Counted from the stretch's first letter, positions 37,259 through 46,307 are shown. The stretch is DNA of 64,000 nucleotides from Pantoea eucalypti (GCF_009646115.1 NZ_CP045720.1:1426001-1490000), one strand, 5' to 3'. The notes: a model not told the origin generated them from the sequence alone. A program made the numbers and translations.

Positions 37259-37297
37259 CAGCGATATTGGCAGCGACAGCCAAGGGCGGTAGCGTGC
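37259..37297 (+). promoter_or_regulatory. JUMPstart with ops element upstream of the EPS operon
   Basis: The 39-bp JUMPstart signature is well kept, ending in AGCCAAGGGCGGTAGCGTGC; the ops core GGCGGTAGCGTG is at 37285-37296. In E. coli this sequence, when transcribed, pauses RNA polymerase and recruits RfaH, which suppresses termination and polarity in long surface-polysaccharide operons. It lies 225 bases before the first gene. Confidence 0.88.
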
Positions 37298-37521
37298 CCG
37301 AATCGTGTTTTTGTTGATAAAGTGAGCAGCGCTGGCGGTGGTTAAGTCAGAGTAATCTGTTGGTATTCATCACAATATTACTGGTTTATGGTTAAGATCA
37401 TTGGCGTAAACGCCGCAGGAGCTCCCCTTAGAAACGGCTCAGTCTGGAGAGGTTTCGTCGCTTAATGATTTAACAGGCGATAGCCGTTGCGGGTTTAAGG
37501 AAATAAAATAAAGAGTTAAAT

Positions 37522-38955
37522 ATGCGCGATACAGAATTTACGTTTAAAAGTCTTATTACCAAATTAATGCTGGCATGTTCAGACTTAATTTGTTTCAACG
37601 CAGCATTATTTGTGGCGATGATGCTAATTAATCTTCACTCAGGTTCGCCGCTGGCAGATATTTCTGAAAAAGAAATGAATTTAAAAATTGCCACACACAT
37701 TTGTCTGTCGGTAATTTGTATTGGCTGGTTCTGGGTAAGGCTTCGGCACTATACCTACCGGAAACCTTTCTGGTTCGAATTAAAAGAAGTTTTTCGTACC
37801 ATTCTTATATTTTCTGTCATCGATCTGTCGATCACCGCACTGTCGCAGTGGCAGATGTCGCGTTTCGTCTGGTTACTGACCTGGGTTCTGGCGCTGATTT
37901 TAATTCCAACCTGTCGTGCGCTCTCAAAACGTCTGCTGAATAAAAAAGGCTTGTGGAAGAAACAAACCATTATTATCGGCAGCAGCAAAAATGCGCACGA
38001 AGCCTGGCAGGCACTGCAAAGCGAAGAGGTCATGGGTTTTGACGTTATCGCTTTCTACGACGTTGATGGAACCTGTCCGCAGGAGATCATGAATGGCGTG
38101 CCAGTGCTGCGTGATGAGCAGGAGCTCTGGAGCCTGACTAACAGCGAAACCCAGTTTATCGTGGCAGTCGAGTATGAGCAGAGTCAGTATCGTGATATCT
38201 GGCTAAAATCGCTGGCGATGCATAACTGCCGTTCAGTTTCAGTGATTCCGACCCTGCGTGGTGTTCCGCTTTACGGTACAGACATGGCTTATATCTTTAG
38301 CCATGAGGTGATGATTCTGCGTGTTCAGAATAACCTGGCTAAACGCACCTCGCGTTTCCTGAAGCGGGCATTCGATATCGTGGGTGCACTCTCAATTATC
38401 CTGATGCTGATGCCAGCGCTGCTGGTGCTGGGCTTCCTGGTGGGCCGTGATGGTGGACCGCCGATTTATGGTCACGAACGTGTGGGAATGAATGGCCGTA
38501 AATTCAAATGCCTGAAATTCCGTTCAATGGTCATCAATTCCAAAGAAGTGCTGGAAGAGGTATTACGCACCGATCCGATTGCGCGTGCGGAATGGGATAA
38601 AGATTTCAAACTCAAAAATGATCCACGTATTACTAAAGTGGGCCACTTCATCCGTAAAACAAGCCTCGATGAGCTGCCTCAGCTCTGGAACGTGGTGCGC
38701 GGTGATATGAGTCTGGTTGGACCTCGTCCGGTCATTGAAGATGAACTCTGTCGTTATGCTGGTGATGTTGATTATTACCTGATGGCTAAGCCGGGCATGA
38801 CGGGATTGTGGCAGGTCAGCGGTCGTAATGACGTTGACTATGAAACCCGCGTCTATTTCGATTCGTGGTACGTAAAAAACTGGTCACTGTGGAATGACAT
38901 TGCCATTCTGTTCAAAACAGTGGGTGTGGTGTTAAAACGCGACGGTGCCTATTAA
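37522..38955 (+). CDS. amsG: Undecaprenyl-phosphate galactose phosphotransferase (AmsG/WceG/CpsA, WbaP type)
   Basis: This 477-residue enzyme, the same length as E. amylovora AmsG, transfers galactose-1-phosphate from UDP-galactose to undecaprenyl phosphate to begin the EPS repeat on the cytoplasmic face. Four N-terminal membrane segments lie in about residues 12-125, followed by a CoA-binding-like fold (about 145-260) and a fifth membrane segment (about 285-307). The catalytic domain has the family signatures KCLKFRSMV (about 332-340), KTSLDELPQLWNVVRGDMSLVGPRP, and GMTGLWQVSGRN. It is the first gene of the operon. AAAGAG lies six bases before the ATG. WbaP specificity (Gal rather than Glc) is inferred from synteny with ams/cps. 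Confidence 0.92.
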   Translation: MRDTEFTFKSLITKLMLACSDLICFNAALFVAMMLINLHSGSPLADISEKEMNLKIATHICLSVICIGWFWVRLRHYTYRKPFWFELKEVFRTILIFSVIDLSITALSQWQMSRFVWLLTWVLALILIPTCRALSKRLLNKKGLWKKQTIIIGSSKNAHEAWQALQSEEVMGFDVIAFYDVDGTCPQEIMNGVPVLRDEQELWSLTNSETQFIVAVEYEQSQYRDIWLKSLAMHNCRSVSVIPTLRGVPLYGTDMAYIFSHEVMILRVQNNLAKRTSRFLKRAFDIVGALSIILMLMPALLVLGFLVGRDGGPPIYGHERVGMNGRKFKCLKFRSMVINSKEVLEEVLRTDPIARAEWDKDFKLKNDPRITKVGHFIRKTSLDELPQLWNVVRGDMSLVGPRPVIEDELCRYAGDVDYYLMAKPGMTGLWQVSGRNDVDYETRVYFDSWYVKNWSLWNDIAILFKTVGVVLKRDGAY

Positions 38956-38968
38956 CCGTGAGTCGAAA

Positions 38969-39106
38969 TGAGCGTGCTAACGCGCGCTCAGAGGTGTTGT
39001 GCCGTTGTCAGGCGTGTCGTTAATAGCGGCCATCACCAGGGATATCGCAGTGCATCCATAGTCCGCTATGATGCAAGGCGTTTCAGGTACACCCTGGTTG
39101 ATGGCC
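38969..39106 (+). ncRNA. Predicted structured RNA element between amsG and wza
   Basis: Two structures sit in the 294-base gap. The first is a hairpin, TGAGCGTG (38969-38976) with CGCGCTCA (38983-38990). The second is nested: GGCCATCACCAGGG (39028-39041) pairs with CCCTGGTTGATGGCC (39092-39106) with one bulge, enclosing TGCATCCATAG (39051-39061) paired to CTATGATGCA (39066-39075). There is no T-run, so it is not a terminator. No Rfam family is recognised. Function is unknown; mRNA processing, stability or antitermination are possible. Confidence 0.55.
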
Positions 39107-39249
39107 ACTACTTATAACAAGTGGAGCAAGGATAATGAACGACAGGTTCAGTGCTTAAGGCTTTAGTCAGCCAGGATTTACTTTTTGTTGGACGCTTACA
39201 CAGCGGCGGTTTCGCCTCTATCAATAAATAACTGATAGCGAAGATCTAA

Positions 39250-40389
39250 ATGATTACAATCAAAATGAAATTGATACCCTTGCTGGTATCCGCCACATTC
39301 CTTGTCGGGTGTACAATCGAACCCGGTTCTCGTCTTACTACATCAGGAAAAGATGTTATCGAGCAGCAGGATAGCAACTTTGACATCGATAAATACGTCA
39401 ACGTCTTTCCGTTAACGCCTTCACTGGTTGAAAAGATGCGTCCTAAGCCTCTGGTGGCTCAGACGAACCCGGCACTGCAGAACGAAATTCAGAACTATGA
39501 ATACCGTATCGGCGTGGGCGATGTCCTGACCGTGACAGTCTGGGATCACCCGGAACTGACCACGCCAGCGGGTCAATACCGTAGCGCTAGCGACACCGGT
39601 AACTGGGTGCATTCTGACGGCACCATCTTCTATCCTTACATTGGTCGCGTCCGTGTCGCGGGCCGTACCGTCGGCGAAGTGCGTGACGAAGTTTCGCGTC
39701 GTCTGGCTCAGTACATTGAAAGTCCACAGGTTGATGTCAGCATCGCCTCGTTCAAATCGCAGAAAACCTATGTTACGGGTTCTGTGACCACCTCAGGTCA
39801 GCAGGCGATCACCAACGTACCGTTGACGGTTCTGGATGCGATCAACGCCGCTGGCGGCCTGGCACCTGATGCTGACTGGCGTAACGTCGTGCTGACGCAC
39901 AACGGTCGTGAACAGCGCGTCTCTCTGCAGGCACTGATGCAGAACGGCGACCTGAGCCAGAACCACCTGCTCTATCCAGGCGATATTCTCTACGTTCCGC
40001 GTAACGATGATCTGAAAATCTTCGTGATGGGTGAAGTGAAGCAGCAAACCACGCTGAAAATGGACCGTAGCGGCATGACGCTGGCGGAAGCGCTGGGCAA
40101 TGCGGCGGGGATGGATCAAACCACCTCTGACGCTACTGGTGTCTTCGTTATCCGTCCACTGCACGGCACCGATCGCAGCAAGATTGCCAACATCTATCAG
40201 TTGAACACCAAAGATGCGGCATCCATGGTGATGGGAACCGATTTCCAGCTCCAGCCTTATGACATCGTCTATGTCACCTCTACACCGCTGACGCGCTGGA
40301 ACCGTGTGATTTCGCAACTGATACCAACCATTGCTGGTATCAACGATGCGACTCAGGCCGCACAGCGTATCCGCAACTGGTCGAACTAA
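39250..40389 (+). CDS. wza: Outer-membrane polysaccharide export lipoprotein Wza (AmsH)
   Basis: This 379-residue lipoprotein has the same length as E. coli Wza. The signal peptide ends in lipobox LVGC with Cys about residue 21. The polysaccharide export domain begins near [20 protein letters not shown] (about 85-104), followed by two SLBB/ring domains ([16 protein letters not shown] and [15 protein letters not shown]). A C-terminal amphipathic helix (about 355-375) would form the octameric alpha-barrel in the outer membrane. Wza is the exit channel for the capsule or EPS polymer and works with Wzc. It is preceded by a structured 294-base gap and followed nine bases later by wzb. Confidence 0.95.
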   Translation: MITIKMKLIPLLVSATFLVGCTIEPGSRLTTSGKDVIEQQDSNFDIDKYVNVFPLTPSLVEKMRPKPLVAQTNPALQNEIQNYEYRIGVGDVLTVTVWDHPELTTPAGQYRSASDTGNWVHSDGTIFYPYIGRVRVAGRTVGEVRDEVSRRLAQYIESPQVDVSIASFKSQKTYVTGSVTTSGQQAITNVPLTVLDAINAAGGLAPDADWRNVVLTHNGREQRVSLQALMQNGDLSQNHLLYPGDILYVPRNDDLKIFVMGEVKQQTTLKMDRSGMTLAEALGNAAGMDQTTSDATGVFVIRPLHGTDRSKIANIYQLNTKDAASMVMGTDFQLQPYDIVYVTSTPLTRWNRVISQLIPTIAGINDATQAAQRIRNWSN

Positions 40390-40398
40390 GGTCTGACC

Positions 40399-40833
40399 AT
40401 GATTACGTCCGTGTTAGTCGTTTGCATTGGCAACATCTGCCGCTCTCCTACCGGAGAGCGCCTGTTTAAACGTGCATTGCCCGATTTGGATGTTCGCTCT
40501 GCTGGCCTGGGAGCGCTGGTAGGCCATGCGGCCGACAGAATGGCATCCGAGGTCGCGGCAGCGCAGGGCCTGTCGCTGGAAGGACATCAGGCACAGCAAC
40601 TGACGGCCGAAATGTGCCGCCAGGCTGATCTGATTCTGGTCATGGAAAAGCGACATATTGAACAGGTCAATCGCATCGACCCGGCTGCACGTGGCAAAAC
40701 CATGTTGCTTGGGCACTGGCTCAATCAGAAAGAAATTGCGGATCCGTACAGAAAAAGCCGTGAGGCCTTTGAAGAGATTTACGGGTTACTGGAAAACGCT
40801 ACCCAGAAATGGGTCAACGTATTAAGCCGATAG
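40399..40833 (+). CDS. wzb: Low-molecular-weight protein-tyrosine phosphatase Wzb (AmsI)
   Basis: This 144-residue cytoplasmic phosphatase shows the active-site loop VCIGNICRSPTGE (about residues 7-19; Cys-x5-Arg-Ser) and the general-acid aspartate in ADPYRKS (about 113-119). It removes phosphate from the C-terminal tyrosines of Wzc; the cycling of Wzc phosphorylation is needed for polymer assembly. It lies nine bases after wza and twelve bases before the wzc ATG, in the order common to ams, cps and wca operons. Confidence 0.96.
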   Translation: MITSVLVVCIGNICRSPTGERLFKRALPDLDVRSAGLGALVGHAADRMASEVAAAQGLSLEGHQAQQLTAEMCRQADLILVMEKRHIEQVNRIDPAARGKTMLLGHWLNQKEIADPYRKSREAFEEIYGLLENATQKWVNVLSR

Positions 40834-40845
40834 TTGGGATTATCC

Positions 40846-43023
40846 ATGAATATAAAAAATAAGGTCAGAACTGCGCCGGGAGAGGATTCGAATGGATGGG
40901 ATCTGGCGCATCTTGTGGGACAGCTAATTGATAATCGCTGGATCATTGTTGCCGTTACCGCATTTTTCATGCTGGCGGGAACACTCTACACACTGTTTGC
41001 AACACCGATTTACAGCGCAGATGCGTTAGTTCAGGTTGAGCAGAAGAATGCCAGTACCGTCCTGAACGAAATTGACAGCATTCTGCCACAAACGCCAGCC
41101 TCCGATACGGAGATCGAGATTCTGGAATCCCGTATGGTCATCGGCAAAACCGTTGACGATCTGGGTCTGGATACTGTGGTTGAGCAGAACTACTTCCCGG
41201 TTATCGGCAAGGGCCTGTCGCGCCTGATGGGCAACAAACCTGCTGATATCGCGATTTCGCGTCTGGAAATCCCACGCACTGTCGAAAAACGTAATGTCGA
41301 GCTGGAAGTTACCGGTCCGGATAGCTACACCGTCTCTAAAGATGGCGATGAGTTGTTTAAAGGTAAAGTCGGCCAGCTGGAGTCGCACGGCGACATCAGC
41401 ATGCTGGTGAGCGAGATTCATGCCGATGAAGGCACCAGCTTCACCGTGACTAAGCTGAATGACCTGCAGGCGATCCGTTCCGTACTGGCTAACCTGACCG
41501 TTGCAGACAAAGGTAAAGATACCGGCGTACTGGGTCTGGAGTATCTGGGTGAAGATCCCGAGCAGATCAGCAAAGTCCTGAACCAGATTGTGAACAACTA
41601 TCTGTTACAGAACGTTGAGCGCAAGTCAGAGCAGGCAGAGAAAAGCCTGGATTTCTTACGCACTCAGTTGCCTGCCGTTCGCGCCAAGCTGGATGAAGCA
41701 GAAAACAAACTGAATACGTTCCGTCGTCAGAACGAATCGGTTGACCTGTCACTGGAAGCGAAATCCGCCCTGGACTCTTCTGTCAGCGTGCAGAGCCAGT
41801 TGAACGAACTGACCTTCCGTGAAGCTGAAGTGTCTCAGCTGTTTACCAAAGATCACCCAACGTATCGCGCGCTGCTTGAAAAACGCAAAACGCTGGAAGG
41901 TGAACAGGCTCAGCTGAACAAGAAAATTTCTGGCATGCCACAGACTCAGCAGGAAATCCTGCGTCTGACCCGTGACGTTCAGTCAGGTCAGGAGATCTAC
42001 ATGCAGTTGCTGAACCGTCAGCAGGAGCTGAGCATCAGCAAAGCCAGCACCGTGGGTGATGTCCGCATCATCGACAATGCGCAGACGGCTAATTCACCGG
42101 TTGCACCGAAGAAGCTGCTGATTATCGCTGCAAGCCTGATTCTGGGCCTGTTTGTGTCAGTGGGTCTGGTTCTGCTGAAAGCCCTGCTGCATCACGGTAT
42201 CGAGAACCCTGAACAGCTGGAAGAGCTGGGCATGAATGTCTACGCCAGCGTTCCACTCTCTGAGTGGCAGCGTAAGAAAGATACCGAAGCGCTGGCGCGT
42301 CGTGGCAGCAAGGTGAAAACCGACCCGCACGAAACACTGCTGGCGCTGGGTAATCCGACTGACCTCTCCATCGAAGCGATTCGTAGCCTGCGCACCAGCC
42401 TGCACTTCGCCATGATGGAAGCGAAAAACAACATCCTGATGATCACCGGCGCCAGCCCGGGTATTGGTAAAACCTTTATCTGTGCCAACCTGGCGACACT
42501 GGTCGCGAAAGCGGGTCAGCGTGTTCTGTTTATCGATGGCGACATGCGTCGTGGTTACACCCACGAGCTGCTGGGCGCGGATAACAAATCAGGCCTGTCA
42601 AACGTGCTCTCCGGTAAAACGGAATTCAGCCCGGCGCTGATTCAGCAGGGCGTCTACGGTTTCGACTTCCTGCCACGTGGTCAGGTTCCACCGAACCCGT
42701 CTGAGCTGCTGATGCATCGTCGTATGGGTGAGCTGCTGGATTGGGCGAGCAAGAACTACGACCTGGTGTTAATCGATACGCCGCCAATCCTGGCCGTCAC
42801 CGATGCGTCAATTATCGGTAAAATGGCCGGTACTTCACTGATGGTGGCGCGTTTCGAAGCCAATACCACCAAAGAAGTGGACGTCAGCTTCAAACGCTTT
42901 GCCCAGAACGGTATTGAGATTAAAGGTGTGATCCTCAATGCCGTGGTGCGTAAAGCCGCCAATGCTTACGGACATGGTTATGACTACTACGCCTATGACT
43001 ACAGCAAGCCCAGCAAAAGCTGA
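40846..43023 (+). CDS. wzc: Tyrosine-protein kinase / polysaccharide co-polymerase Wzc (AmsA)
   Basis: This 725-residue inner-membrane protein has membrane segments at about residues 28-50 and 422-445. Between them are a Wzz domain and a long periplasmic coiled coil (about 250-380). The cytoplasmic BY-kinase domain has Walker A ASPGIGKT (about 535-543), Walker A' VLFIDGDMRRG and Walker B LVLIDTPP. The tail is tyrosine-rich (YGHGYDYYAYDY), the site of autophosphorylation. Wzc controls polymer length and joins Wza to form the export channel. The ATG at 40846 is preferred over a TTG twelve bases earlier because GGGA sits upstream of it. A strong terminator follows directly. Confidence 0.96.
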   Translation: MNIKNKVRTAPGEDSNGWDLAHLVGQLIDNRWIIVAVTAFFMLAGTLYTLFATPIYSADALVQVEQKNASTVLNEIDSILPQTPASDTEIEILESRMVIGKTVDDLGLDTVVEQNYFPVIGKGLSRLMGNKPADIAISRLEIPRTVEKRNVELEVTGPDSYTVSKDGDELFKGKVGQLESHGDISMLVSEIHADEGTSFTVTKLNDLQAIRSVLANLTVADKGKDTGVLGLEYLGEDPEQISKVLNQIVNNYLLQNVERKSEQAEKSLDFLRTQLPAVRAKLDEAENKLNTFRRQNESVDLSLEAKSALDSSVSVQSQLNELTFREAEVSQLFTKDHPTYRALLEKRKTLEGEQAQLNKKISGMPQTQQEILRLTRDVQSGQEIYMQLLNRQQELSISKASTVGDVRIIDNAQTANSPVAPKKLLIIAASLILGLFVSVGLVLLKALLHHGIENPEQLEELGMNVYASVPLSEWQRKKDTEALARRGSKVKTDPHETLLALGNPTDLSIEAIRSLRTSLHFAMMEAKNNILMITGASPGIGKTFICANLATLVAKAGQRVLFIDGDMRRGYTHELLGADNKSGLSNVLSGKTEFSPALIQQGVYGFDFLPRGQVPPNPSELLMHRRMGELLDWASKNYDLVLIDTPPILAVTDASIIGKMAGTSLMVARFEANTTKEVDVSFKRFAQNGIEIKGVILNAVVRKAANAYGHGYDYYAYDYSKPSKS

Positions 43024-43041
43024 TCATTGAGTAATAACCAG

Positions 43042-43067
43042 GGGGCGGTCTGACCGCCCCTTTTTAT
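43042..43067 (+). terminator. Strong intrinsic terminator inside the EPS operon, after wzc
   Basis: GGGGCGG, loop TCTGA, CCGCCCC is followed by TTTTTAT. The stem is perfect and GC-only. It begins 18 bases after the wzc stop, with eight more codirectional EPS genes beyond it. Confidence 0.9.
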
Positions 43068-43300
43068 CGTCCTTTTGAATGACGACACGCATCAATTTAC
43101 ACAGGTTATTCTGTCCAAACCCACAAAAGCGATACCTCTATAAATCGCATGGCGAGCGTCAATCAACAGAATTCATCACCAGCATGGCATTGCCTGCACG
43201 CAATGTGTGACCGTACTGTCAGGTTTACTGAAAAGCCCGTCGGGAAGGCGAAGCGTGATTATTGCTGGCATGAGAACTTGTGGAATTAAGGAATCACACC

Positions 43301-44437
43301 ATGGCTCCATATTGGTATGTATCAGGATTTTTACTGCTGATTTCGCTGTTTGAATTAGCCCTGAAAAAAGACGAACGCACAAATCATATTCTGACCTGGC
43401 TGCTCTGTTTTGCTGCCATTCTATTGATTGTTTTTGGGGGAATACGCGGCCTTGGCACCGGCATGGATGACTTCCAGTACCGGAGCTTCTTTGAAGACTT
43501 TGTTCGACGTATAGAGATTAACGGCTTCTTTAAAACCGTTGCTTTTTTCCGTTACGAACCGCTGATTTTTGCCACGGCCTGGATCACCAGTCTGTTTTCG
43601 CATAATGCCAGCATCTTTCTGTTTGTTTTCTGCGCCCTTGCCGTATCCATCAATGCTTACTTTTTCAGAAAGATGTCACCGTATCCGGTGCTGGCGCTGG
43701 TGCTCTATTCAGCGCACATCTTTATTAACAAAGATATAAACCAGATTCGCTTTGGCCTGAGTTCTGCGCTGTTCCTTGGTGTCCTGTGGTCAATCTATCT
43801 CAAGCGTTACTGGTGGGCTTTTGCCTTCTTTATTCTGTCGTTTACAAGCCATAACACTGCCGTAATGGTGGTAACACTTGTGCCGTTCCTGTTTATTCGC
43901 GACTGGCGCTGGTGGCCTGTGGTCATTATCGTTGCCAGTCTGCCGCTGTCCGTAGTGGGCGGATCCAGCTTTGTTGCCCTGATTGCGGGTCATCTTGGAT
44001 CGCTGGGGGAAAGGGCATCGGGCTATAACAATGACCCGTCCTACGCAATGGGTGGCAGCATCCTGGCCGTATCGAACCTGAAAAACATCATGCTGGTGTT
44101 TGTCTTCTTCTATTTCATGCTTACTGACCAGTTGAAGCGCGAAAATTATGCTCAGTATCGCCTTAACTATCTGCTGATCATGAGTTTCGCTATTGGCGGT
44201 GCTGTCAGGATCTTCCTGTACAACTTCCCTTCAGGTTCGCGCCTGTCCAACTATTTGCAACAGGTCGAGCCGATCATCCTGACCTCACTGATTTATCAGG
44301 CCAGGCGATCGTGGAAGCCAGCGCTGTACGCCATGCTGGTGTTCTTCCTGCTCTATTACCTCTACTACAACACCATTTCAACCAAGCAGGCCGTTACTGG
44401 CTATGAAGTGGCGCGGGAGTTTTGGCTGGTCCACTGA
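43301..44437 (+). CDS. amsC: EPS polymerase, Wzy type (AmsC/EpsG family)
   Basis: This is a 378-residue, very hydrophobic inner-membrane protein with about ten membrane segments. It has the EpsG-family pattern: FGGIRGLGTGMDDFQYRSFF in the first large loop (about 46-65), KDINQIRFGLSSALFLG (about 146-162) and SFTSHNTAVMV (about 186-196). Wzy proteins join lipid-linked repeat units into polymer in the periplasm. The ATG at 43301 has AAGGA eight bases upstream; an in-frame GTG 21 bases earlier is less likely. The 277-base gap after wzc holds the terminator and possibly a second promoter (TATAAA at about 43138), though no good -35 is seen. Confidence 0.87.
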   Translation: MAPYWYVSGFLLLISLFELALKKDERTNHILTWLLCFAAILLIVFGGIRGLGTGMDDFQYRSFFEDFVRRIEINGFFKTVAFFRYEPLIFATAWITSLFSHNASIFLFVFCALAVSINAYFFRKMSPYPVLALVLYSAHIFINKDINQIRFGLSSALFLGVLWSIYLKRYWWAFAFFILSFTSHNTAVMVVTLVPFLFIRDWRWWPVVIIVASLPLSVVGGSSFVALIAGHLGSLGERASGYNNDPSYAMGGSILAVSNLKNIMLVFVFFYFMLTDQLKRENYAQYRLNYLLIMSFAIGGAVRIFLYNFPSGSRLSNYLQQVEPIILTSLIYQARRSWKPALYAMLVFFLLYYLYYNTISTKQAVTGYEVAREFWLVH

Positions 44438-44449
44438 TTGACCCGACGG

Positions 44450-44483
44450 GCGCCCCTTCGTGATAAGTGTCACGCGGGGGCGC
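44450..44483 (+). other. Strong hairpin between amsC and amsB
   Basis: GCGCCCC (44450-44456) pairs with GGGGCGC (44477-44483), and CGTGA pairs with TCACG inside. No T-run follows directly. It is likely an mRNA structure at the gene junction. Confidence 0.6.
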
Positions 44484-44566
44484 TCGCGTGTGAGAATTCA
44501 GATTTTTAATCGACCGTTGTCGACTGAACTGTTTATTTTTTTGAACTTTTTAATGAGGTGCTGGCA

Positions 44567-45484
44567 ATGAAGGACATTCGTTTCTCCATCGTAATTCCGG
44601 CTTATAACGCGTCAGAATCGATTGTCACGACGCTGGATTGCGTTAAAGCACAAACGTATCGTAATTTCGAAGTCATCATCGTGGATGATAAGTCTGCAGA
44701 TGCCGCCGCGCTGGCGGAGGTCGTTCGCAGCGAACGCTATCAGGATCTCGACATCAATCTGGTGCTTTCTGAGGTCAAACTCAACGGGGCCGGTGCACGT
44801 AACAAAGGCATTGAGCTGGCGACCGGTGATTATGTCAGTTTTCTTGACGCCGATGATGAGTGGGCGGCGGACAAACTGCAGCAGGTAACTGAAAAAATTG
44901 CTCAACTGGACGCACAGGGCAAAAAGAATGTCGTTATTTTCAGCCAGGTAAATATCTATCAGGACGGCACATTCCTGAAAGTGATGCCAATGCAACCACC
45001 AGGCAAAAATGAAACCGTCGCTGAGTATCTGTTCGGCTGTTATGGCTTTATCCAGACCAGCACGATTGTGCTGAAACGGGAAGATGCGGCGAAAATTCAG
45101 TTCGATACCCGCTACATCCGTCATCAGGATTATGATTTCTGCATTCGTGCCGACCGCATGGGCTATGACTTTGTGATGATCGCCGCACCGCTGGCGAACT
45201 ACCACCTGGTCACAAAATTTGGCTCAAAACATAAAGGCGAATCGGTGAACTATTCGATGTTCTGGCTTGATAGCATGAAGCCGCATCTTACCCCGCGTGA
45301 TATCCACACCTACAAAGCTTTTAAGCTGCCGCTGCGCTACAAGATGGACGGTAAGTCGCTGATGGCGAGCCTGAGCTTTGCTCGCTACTTCTTCCTCACC
45401 AATAAAGACAACCGTGCTTATTTTATGAACCGGGTTAAAGACAAGGTCAAAGCACGTTTTGGCGGTGAGAAAGCGATCTCCTGA
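44567..45484 (+). CDS. amsB: Family 2 glycosyltransferase AmsB-like
   Basis: This 305-residue GT-A transferase has the family 2 start FSIVIPAYNASESI (about 5-18), the nucleotide-sugar motif VDDKSAD (about 41-47), and SFLDADDEWAADKL (about 92-105) holding the metal-binding DxD region. It adds one sugar to the lipid-linked EPS repeat at the cytoplasmic face. Size and position after the polymerase match AmsB of E. amylovora. The ATG at 44567 has GAGG eight bases upstream; a GTG nine bases earlier is open but weaker. The sugar transferred cannot be read from sequence; galactose or glucuronate are expected for amylovoran-type EPS. Confidence 0.85.
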   Translation: MKDIRFSIVIPAYNASESIVTTLDCVKAQTYRNFEVIIVDDKSADAAALAEVVRSERYQDLDINLVLSEVKLNGAGARNKGIELATGDYVSFLDADDEWAADKLQQVTEKIAQLDAQGKKNVVIFSQVNIYQDGTFLKVMPMQPPGKNETVAEYLFGCYGFIQTSTIVLKREDAAKIQFDTRYIRHQDYDFCIRADRMGYDFVMIAAPLANYHLVTKFGSKHKGESVNYSMFWLDSMKPHLTPRDIHTYKAFKLPLRYKMDGKSLMASLSFARYFFLTNKDNRAYFMNRVKDKVKARFGGEKAIS

Positions 45485-45503
45485 CGCGCACTGCGCCTCG
45501 CTC

Positions 45504-45523
45504 TGCTCCTGATACCAGGAGCA
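45504..45523 (+). terminator. Perfect hairpin between amsB and the next glycosyltransferase gene
   Basis: TGCTCCTG, loop ATAC, CAGGAGCA is an eight-pair perfect stem followed by CCTCTCTTTTC. The pyrimidine tract is weak, so this may be a partial terminator or an mRNA-stabilising stem. Confidence 0.5.
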
Positions 45524-45554
45524 CCTCTCTTTTCGTTTACATTCAGGGTTGAAG

Positions 45555-46307
45555 ATGAATACTTCTGTTGGAACCGTTGGCATTGTTATGCCTATGTACA
45601 ATGCCCGTCAGACCGTGTTACGCGCTGTGCAATCGGTTATCAATCAGCACTATACCGACTGGCACCTCTATCTGGTCAACGATAAATCCACTGATGACTC
45701 GCTGGCATTTGTGCGGGAGCATTGTCAGGATCCGCGCATTACCATTCTGGATAACGCGGTCAACATGGGCGCAGCAGAGACCCGCAACGTCGGACTGCGC
45801 GCGGCCACTGAAGAGATTATTGCCTTTCTTGACAGCGATGATGAGTGGCATGCGGATAAGCTGACCCAGCAGGTAGCTGCTATCGCCGCCGGTGATGATT
45901 TTGTGATTACCGAATATCACTATAAAACCCGCAAGGCTGAGCACGACATTACCTACGGAAAGCCTTACCTGCAGCAGGACAACTTTGTGAAAAAGCAGTA
46001 TCGCGTCTGCTTCTCCTCTGTCTGTTTCCGTCGTCCGCCACAGGGACTTTTCTTCCAGCGCAAAGGTCATGAAGATTTCCTGTTTTTGTATGAATTATTC
46101 ACCCGCTATAAGCAGGCACGGGTAATTCAGACGATTCTTGTCAACTATTACGAATTAGGCGATTCCCTTTCTCGCAATAAGAACAAAGCAGCCCAGTGGC
46201 ACCTTGAATTATTAAGAATTATCTATAAAAACAATCCGTTAAAAATCTATTACTATTACGCCTGGTATATGGTGAATGGTGTGCTGTTTACCCTTAAGCA
46301 TCGTTGA
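45555..46307 (+). CDS. Family 2 glycosyltransferase (AmsE-like)
   Basis: This 250-residue GT-A enzyme is shorter than AmsB. It opens with VGIVMPMYNARQTVL (about 9-23), then VNDKSTDDSL (about 42-51) and IAFLDSDDEWHADKL (about 89-103), the family 2 donor- and metal-binding pattern; GHEDFLFL (about 172-179) fits the acceptor-side ED motif. It adds one sugar to the EPS repeat. The nearest match in kind is AmsE of E. amylovora (about 271 residues, from memory), but there the family 4 enzyme AmsD comes first. The start is the ATG at 45555, not the TTG six bases earlier. A basic, tyrosine-rich C-terminus may contact the membrane. Confidence 0.85.
   Translation: MNTSVGTVGIVMPMYNARQTVLRAVQSVINQHYTDWHLYLVNDKSTDDSLAFVREHCQDPRITILDNAVNMGAAETRNVGLRAATEEIIAFLDSDDEWHADKLTQQVAAIAAGDDFVITEYHYKTRKAEHDITYGKPYLQQDNFVKKQYRVCFSSVCFRRPPQGLFFQRKGHEDFLFLYELFTRYKQARVIQTILVNYYELGDSLSRNKNKAAQWHLELLRIIYKNNPLKIYYYYAWYMVNGVLFTLKHR

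Larger units (their letters stand above)
36728..37521. other. Long leader/control region between yegH and the EPS operon
   Basis: No gene is seen in these 794 bases. The stretch holds an RcsAB-like box (36894-36907), a GCTTGT/ACAAGC hairpin (37078-37091), a 12-bp perfect palindrome (37114-37125), an ACTCTG/CAGAGT hairpin (37123-37137), a 22-bp palindrome (37214-37235), a JUMPstart/ops element (37259-37297), and a long-range pair AACGGCT (37433-37439) with AGCCGTT (37482-37488). A leader this long resembles the amsG promoter region of Erwinia amylovora. Confidence 0.7.
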
